Source: Sycobia sp. Sy_11
Lineage: Eukaryota; Arthropoda; Insecta; Hymenoptera; Epichrysomallidae
Reading direction: 5' to 3'
NCBI GenBank assembly: GCA_018907035.1
Contig: JACCIC010000164.1
Coordinates: 499,001-563,000 of the forward strand
DNA: 64,000 nucleotides
Below the pieces are notes generated by a model that did no database searches, was not told where the DNA came from, and saw only the letters and a list, made by a program, of their open reading frames with translations. The translations under genes were made by a program, and so were the position numbers. Positions 57,805 through 64,000 of this stretch are shown here, one piece after another (positions within the stretch are counted from its first letter, which is position 1; every line of letters starts with the position of its first letter).

Positions 57805-60800
57805 CTCGATTTAACTGACGTTACACAACCAGTAGAAACAATTCTTTAGGAATATTAATTGCTCTTTTCTTTGAAACAAGAATTAGTAGTAAGTAGTTAG
57901 GTATTGTTTTAAATCGTTTAATCTCATTATTGACGTACAACTTTAATCCCGAGTTGACGAGAATTTCTAGTGATCGAGATCCATATTGATTCAGCCACTT
58001 GCAAAAATTTTTATCCAAGATAGAGAAACTAAAAATTCAGAAAGTTGATTACGCTCCCCAACTTCTATTGCTCTTAGAAATAACTCAAGTCATCGATCCG
58101 AAATTACTTTATCATTGATTAATTTACTAACGTCAAGATGAAGTTTTTTGTATTCCATTCGGGTCCGTGTGCCTCATCTTTAGAATCCTATAAACATTCT
58201 CTTTATATTTTATAATAGCTATATTTTGTTAGAGATATGTTCGAGAGAAATATTTAATTATGGGATTTTTTAACGAATAACGTTGCACGTCTGTTGTGAA
58301 ATTCAAGGACAATCGTGAAATGTCTAAAATTGTAAAAATGAAAGTATTGTGTAGGATGTTGATTGCCACTTATATATTTTATATCTCTATTTTATTAATT
58401 CTTTGCTTTTTTTCTTTTTAGCTTCTGACATGTCTTTGCCTTCTACGATTTTAACGATGACTATACTTCCATGCTATTTCATCATTCACTATATAGTTTC
58501 TACTAAACGCAGAGACCATATAAAAAGTAATCAATAAAAGTAAAACTAATATATTCTTATTATTTTTATATTATATCATCTAGCAGAAAAATAAATTTAG
58601 ATATAAATATATATTACAAATTTTTGGAAGAACAAATTTGATTATCTGGGATTTAACCGAGTTGGATTTCTCCCGTTTCCCTACAGCCATAATCAAGTCT
58701 CAGACATTTGTTCCGCCTGTCTTTATTATAATTTGGCTATAATTTCGTGCTTGTAAAACAATGAGAGCAAGGAATCCATACGGAATGAATAAAAAAACTT
58801 TTACAAATAAGTGCGACAAAAATAACGTCTATGTAGCTTTGTATTGTTCAGCAGTCCTTGTTTCAAGTGGTGAAAGCGTTAGTTTGTTTACTCGTAGAAA
58901 CACAAGGTTTGGCTTCTCGAGAGACGTCTACTCGGGTGACTGAGGTCAATTCTTCGTCTTGCCGAATTTTTCAGAGGCATTTTAAATAATTTTCGAAGAT
59001 TGTGCGGCGGATTCTTCGGTAGCGAAAAACGAATTCGATCCCGATGTTAATATCGTATCATGAAGCAGGACTGTTTATCCTGCCAAAGTAATATTTGTAA
59101 CGACTCAACAATATAATTAAAAGACTTACAATCGTATTGCGGCATCTAGGAAATATAAAATATTGATGTAAATTAAATGATTAAATTAAAACATGTTTTT
59201 TGATAATAAAAAAAATTCATTGGATCATTAATAAGTGAAAAGCAAAGAAAAGATACATTTACGTGTATTCGCCTTAACTTACAAAGTCTTCAGATTTAAA
59301 AAAACAAACTTGTAGAAAACAAAGATCACTTATTCTACATTAAAACAAAAGTAAAAAAATATACGACTCAGCGATAAATTGCTAAAAAAAACTTGATTTA
59401 CAATAGAAAAATATATTGGCGAATATCTCGGATAAAACCGTCAAACATTTAAACGTAAAATAACCGCAAAGACGTTAAAACTAAATTCGCGGCAATCCAT
59501 AAATGTCAAATTTATAGGCTAGTGACCGCAGTGACCGTCCACACTTGATATTGCATCGAAATGTGAAAACATTGTGATATTACTGTATCTATAATCAAAT
59601 TACATGCGAATAATTAGAAAAATTTTATCTTTGATATTCAAATAATTTCATTCTGATGCTTTAAATTATTTACATGAAAAATGGTTTACTAAAGACAGGT
59701 TTTGAAATCTATAATTATTAGGGTGAAACGTACTAAACATGGCGAGGTATAATACGTTATCTTGACAAATTTGCAGAAATGTACATTTATTTCTATTTTA
59801 ACCTTCGTCGGATACGCTAAGTACTTATCATAGGAATATACTTTTGGCAAATGTAACCGAGTAGGAGGATACGTGAGAGAGGCTGAAGCTCCTAGTCCAA
59901 GCATTGGAAAAACCCATTCTACATTACGTTCAGTAATCATATTATTACAAACAGCATTTCTTCTATTATTGCAGTTATTTCTACTCATAAGATTTTTAAA
60001 AAATATCAGCGTCATCAGTATTAGCGACATAATACTTTAATATTAAAATTCTTATGTATGATTATACTTTCTTAAAAAATCTCTGAAATATTTTTCAAAC
60101 TCAGTTCGTAAAAGAAACTCCTGCTCCAGAAAGTTGCACGTGTTGCAATTACCAAAAATTTATGCTATTCGTAGATTTTTCATTTTTTTTTATTCTCATT
60201 AATATATATAAACTAAGATTAAATTAATGAAGACGAGTAAAGATGACCAAAAGTTTTCCTAGGCGAATCAGCTTTGAAGGTTATAGCGCAAACAGGCTCG
60301 ATTTTCACATTTCGAATAGTGTCCGTGGGGAAAGTCGTAATTGTTTCTTACGTAGGCCGATGCTCGCTCAAATGCAACAATGTGCAATTTCACTGATGCA
60401 ATTCCTTTTCGATTGTCTTACAAATAATTGTCACCGCCGAGCTCCCGACAAATTACAATGCTATATTGACATAGTTGACGGAAAATTTTTAATTTAAAAT
60501 TAGGCAAATTAACAAGTTTTGTTTCACATTCATTTTTTATAAAGGGACCTCATGAAAGAAAATCAAAATGCGAAACAATAGTTTTAAATTCTTAAATTAA
60601 AAACGACGATTTCATTTTTTCAAAGGCGAATTCAAATTTCATGCTTTGATATCTTTTAGAGAATTCAATTTTTTGATGCTTGGTTTATCACTATTTATAA
60701 TTTATAATTTATATCTTGATGGAATCACTCAACTACATTTTCTTTACGCTTTATTATTTTCTAATAATTACCTGATTTTTGGCGAAAAAAGCACAAATAA

Positions 60801-61070
60801 ATTATAATATAAAATATTTACTTTCATTCTGAAAAAACTATTTAAAATATTTTTACTTTTATATACATTTTATATAATGAAAATCATTGTATACAAACAA
60901 TACAAAAATAACATGAGGAAAACAGTTTTCGAGTATTTAAAATATTACTTTATATAAACAAATGACAAAAAATTATTGTAAATAAATTACTTTAAAAAGT
61001 AAATGCAATCCTCGATGATCTTATGGGCAGTGGCTACGGGTTCTCAATCTAAATACGTATATGTATATGT
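57805..61070. other. Intergenic region
   Basis: AT-rich with modestly GC-richer islands at 58630-58980 and 60240-60480. No domain, exon pair or mobile-element end recognised. Confidence 0.5.
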
Positions 61071-61075
61071 GTATA

Positions 61076-61902
61076 CTTAGGATTAATATTTGATACAAAC
61101 ATGAAATGGGAAAATCATATAACTTACTTAGTTAACAAAACAAAATATTTATTATTTATATTCAATAAGTTGTTTAAAATCATGACAAAACAATGTCTAA
61201 TGCCCATTTATTATGGCTTATTTTATAGTATAGCAACTTATGGAATTATAAGCTGGAGTGGTGCCTATAACAATGTATTAAATAAAATAGGATCGTTACA
61301 AAAAAGAATCTTGAAAATAATTATAAAAAATGATAAAACAATCAAAAAACCATTAATGATAAATGAAATTTTTGAATTGAATAGTTTATTACATTTTTAT
61401 GACGATTTAAGCAATAGTTATCAACAATTAAATAGTATTACTCGAAATAAAAGTTTAAACTTGCCAAAAATTGACAAAAATGTAATAATTAGAAACAGTG
61501 AATTTGTTGATTTAAAATTATTTAATATGTTACCAATAGAATACAAAATATTAAATAATACTAAAGAAAAATGAAAAAAATTGTATTCAGATGGATTAAA
61601 AATAAAAATTCAATAATTTCATTGTTTGATTAGATTATACCGTATGTGATATGTATGATTTAAAATAAATTTTTTATGTTATTATATATTATATATTATA
61701 TTCTCTATATTTATATTAAATTTATTTTTGTTTGATTCAAGAATTTAATTTAATTAGTATTAAGTGATGCCCAATCTATACACAGACAACTTCGATTGTC
61801 TCTATAGAATGTTAGTATATCTGATTATACTATTGATAAAATGATCATATACTAATGTGTAATGTACTCTGGTAAATGAATAAATGAATAACTGAATACG
61901 CA
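61076..61902 (+). pseudogene. 5'-truncated LINE, C-terminal end of ORF2 and 3' tail
   Basis: Open frame of about 165 residues ending at 61572-61574. It reads LGLIFDTNMKWENHI, YLLFIFNKLFKIM, IYYGLFYSIATYGIISWSG, VLNKIGSLQKRILKII. This is the region after the RT core in Jockey/RTE-like LINEs (the 'LG..D....W..H' and 'Y..L......YG...W' patterns). It is followed by about 300 bp of 3' region ending in short tandem repeats of TAAATGAA (61876-61902), a common LINE 3' tail. Starts abruptly inside ORF2, as usual for incomplete reverse transcription. Confidence 0.75.
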
Positions 61903-62214
61903 TATATGTGCGACTATAAATTATACGGCGTATAAGATCATCGCGGATTTATAAGAATCTCGAACTTCGTCTATAATCGAACGCAAATTACCAGATTTCT
62001 CTTTGCATTTCAGTCGTCCTAATTACTTTTACTATCGCTGCGTTGTCAAATACCGTATCTTATATAGCGTAGTTTGCTTAGTCGATTATCCGTTCGTATC
62101 GTCATCGTAGTTTCCTATATAATTTTTATTCATTGCTCCCTTATATCGTTACACTACTTAATATCTCTGTATTAGTGACAACTTTATTAATTTAACATGT
62201 TTTTATTAAACAAA

Positions 62215-62217
<3 letters not shown>

Positions 62218-62269
<52 letters not shown>

Positions 62270-62270
62270 T
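62218..62270. repeat. (TA)n-(CA)n microsatellite
   Basis: TA run followed by a short CA run. Confidence 0.9.
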
Positions 62271-62360
62271 ATCTGTTCCTCGATCGTCTACGTCGCAATT
62301 GCACTTGACAAACGTCATTGTCAAGCTTTTATTGTTTGATCGCAATATATTTTTTGTGGA

Positions 62361-62673
62361 ATGATCGAATCGGTGAAGTATAAAAAAAAGTATTGCGGTT
62401 ATCTGCAGACCGCGATTGTGGTAAGTATGTGGAGTTTTTTTTTTTTAAACAAAACTAATAATGAGCACATGCCCATCGAGTAATGCATTTTCTTGTAATT
62501 AAACTTTTGGATTTCATTTCTAGATCTGTGCAGAGTTAGAAACTTTAGATAATTTAATATCTGCTGTCTGTGACAAAAGATTTTACTTTATCTTTAAAAT
62601 ATTATTAATAATCTTTGCATACATGGAGATCATCTACTTTATTCTTAATTTCAGGTTTTTATGCGTTCGTTAA
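62361..62673 (+). CDS. Possible small two-exon gene encoding a membrane peptide (low confidence)
   Basis: ATG 62361 opens a 20-codon frame rich in Lys (VKYKKKYCGYLQTAIV) that ends exactly at a strong donor (GTG|GTAAGTATG, 62421). The next acceptor (TTTCTAG, 62517-62523) leads in the same phase into 49 open codons, stop at 62671-62673. A hydrophobic stretch (FYFIFKILLIIFAYMEIIYF) could cross the membrane. No homologue recognised. AT-rich DNA gives such frames by chance, so this is a candidate only. It may also be the first exon of a gene that continues past the window. Confidence 0.22.
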
Positions 62674-63425
62674 GAAAGTTAAATAAGAAAAAAACCCTAA
62701 CAAATCTTTTTATTGGTATTGAGAAAACTTAGAGATAATTGTTAATTCCTAGTTGTAGTTCTCAACATTTTAAAGAAATTATTTAACGAGTCTAATTTTT
62801 AATTTATAATTAAGAGGTAAAATAAATAAAACAGGAAACCAAACTCATAATATGAAACATTTGTTGATTAACTTATTTTTTACATATTAATTATAAATTT
62901 TCTCATTAATTTTGCAAAAGGAAATTTTTTAAAAATAATTATGAAGTTTGTTATAAATTACGAATTATGAGAGTATAGTAAATATAGTTAATAAGTAAGC
63001 CTGGCAGCAAAATTTCCTTATTTTGTTTATTTTGACAGCGAGTTTCTAATAACAATTGAAGAGAAATGAAAAAAATTTCTCATACCTTTTTTCATTGCCA
63101 AAATTGTACGCGATGGATACTTAGTTTCCCTATTTCGCATTAGGGACGATTTAATCCTTTATAGGAAATGCTTTATCATGTTTTTGGTATGTATTAGTGT
63201 GCGTAAATATAAACTCTATGATTTAGACATTAGGCAAACATTGTATTTAGATTTTGTAATTTGTCGTTTATTTAAAATATTTTTTTTCATTCTTAAGAGA
63301 TTCTTTCATTTTTAAGATAATTTCATCCCTTTGATTACATATAATTCATAATTTGTATTTTAGTAAATGATTTTATAAAATATAAATCTTATTAATTTAT
63401 ACTTATATCGACTGTTGTGAATTAA
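62674..63425. other. AT-rich region without recognised gene
   Basis: Only A/T-rich runs; nothing supported. Confidence 0.5.
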
Positions 63426-63512
63426 ATTAATAAATATTTTTATCGGTTTTACAGTTTTTATAATAGCATATATTAGCTAAAATAATGACAGTCAGACTGA
63501 CCTTGTTTATAA
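63426..63512 (-). mobile_element. Single end of the Penelope-related palindromic family
   Basis: Reads AAATTAATAAATATTTTTAT, CGGTTTTACAGT, then AAAATAATGACAGTCAGACT and CCTTGTTTAT before similarity stops. This equals the outer 85 bp of one arm of the element at 55961. Confidence 0.75.
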
Positions 63513-64000
63513 AGAACGATCGATAAAAATAGTTATAAATTTTATTTTATAATAACAATACAGAAAGATCGATTTTGTATGTTTTTCTGTTTGTAAATGT
63601 TTGAGATAAATGAAACGTCTTAATTAGAAGTAATTTTTAAAAAGTTTTTCGCATATTTTCATATATGATTCATCTGAATAATCTTATGGTATTTCGAAGA
63701 TCACTATTTAATTTCTGAAAATTCGGGCGAGAAACAGGTTTTTTACACACTGTTCTTTTGCTGAACAACAAACATTGCTGCAGACATTCTGCCAGTTTTT
63801 GGCTAAAAAAAAAAACAAATAATCATCGCCCAACAAAACGAAAAAGACGACATTTAAATTTCTTCTTGGTGCTTAATACTTGATAACTATTAAATTGCAT
63901 ACATTATACGAGGTAATTTGTCAAATGGAAGTCGCAATCAGCTATACACTTATTTCATCGAACAATTTTTGCAACGATGTCCCAATCCAGGGTAATTACA
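63513..64000. other. AT-rich window end
   Basis: No gene or element recognised. Confidence 0.5.

Noticed and set aside
59689..60030. 113-codon minus-strand frame
   Set aside because: No recognised similarity and no supporting exon borders or neighbours.
60243..60497. 84-codon plus-strand frame in a slightly GC-richer patch
   Set aside because: Looks open by composition; no domain recognised, no clear donor or acceptor used.

Overview
This is an AT-rich, intron-bearing animal genomic window, most likely from an insect and plausibly a hymenopteran. That placement is inferred from short introns with GT/AG borders, insect-type gene families, a mariner near the mellifera type, R1-clade LINEs and Penelope-like elements. 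No species call is possible from the sequence alone. Six protein-coding genes can be supported. They are: the last exon of a zinc-type alcohol dehydrogenase (212-629, +); a complete 8-exon Nuf2 kinetochore gene (7581-9821, +); a complete 4-exon heparan-sulfate glucuronyl C5-epimerase, Glce (12100-14109, +); a complete 7-exon Rabex-5, a Rab5 exchange factor (15926-19146, -); a complete 7-exon intracellular serpin (30419-32190, +); and a complete 4-exon secreted serine-protease homolog with lost catalytic residues (39358-48191, -). All exon joins given keep the frame. The genes share no obvious pathway. Glce and Rabex-5 are convergent, and the rest are separated by repeat-rich DNA.

Between the genes lies a dense layer of transposon remains. 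At 4.7-5.4 kb there is a hAT/ZMYM-like fragment. At 22.3-23.5 kb two different mariner families are fused. At 23.77-24.3 kb there is an LTR-retrotransposon integrase relic. From 24.3 to 28.2 kb a large R1-clade LINE appears to carry an inverted 5' half, an internal RT deletion and a partial tandem duplication. A full-length dead mariner with both ends lies at 37.03-38.28 kb. The protease-homolog introns hold a TTAA-flanked piggyBac-like MITE (39.95-40.93 kb), two inverted copies of a tRNA-derived SINE (44.5 and 47.6 kb) and a LINE relic. Further LINE pieces lie at 51.5-53.0 and 61.08-61.90 kb.

The most striking region is 32331-34050. It is a Penelope-like element reduced to its GIY-YIG endonuclease reading frame and enclosed by roughly 500-bp inverted arms. 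Each arm carries a hammerhead-ribozyme-like core (CTGATGAG ... CGAAAC with a closing GTCC/GGAC helix). The outermost part of those arms recurs alone or as a palindromic element at 6.4, 35.6, 55.96 and 63.4 kb. This suggests an active or recently active family of short derivatives that share the element's ends.

Base composition is strongly mosaic. The first gene, the stretch at 28.9-29.76 kb (a likely promoter and 5' exon of the serpin) and an island at 57.0-57.8 kb are CpG-rich. The Nuf2, Glce, Rabex-5 and serpin coding exons are very AT-rich.
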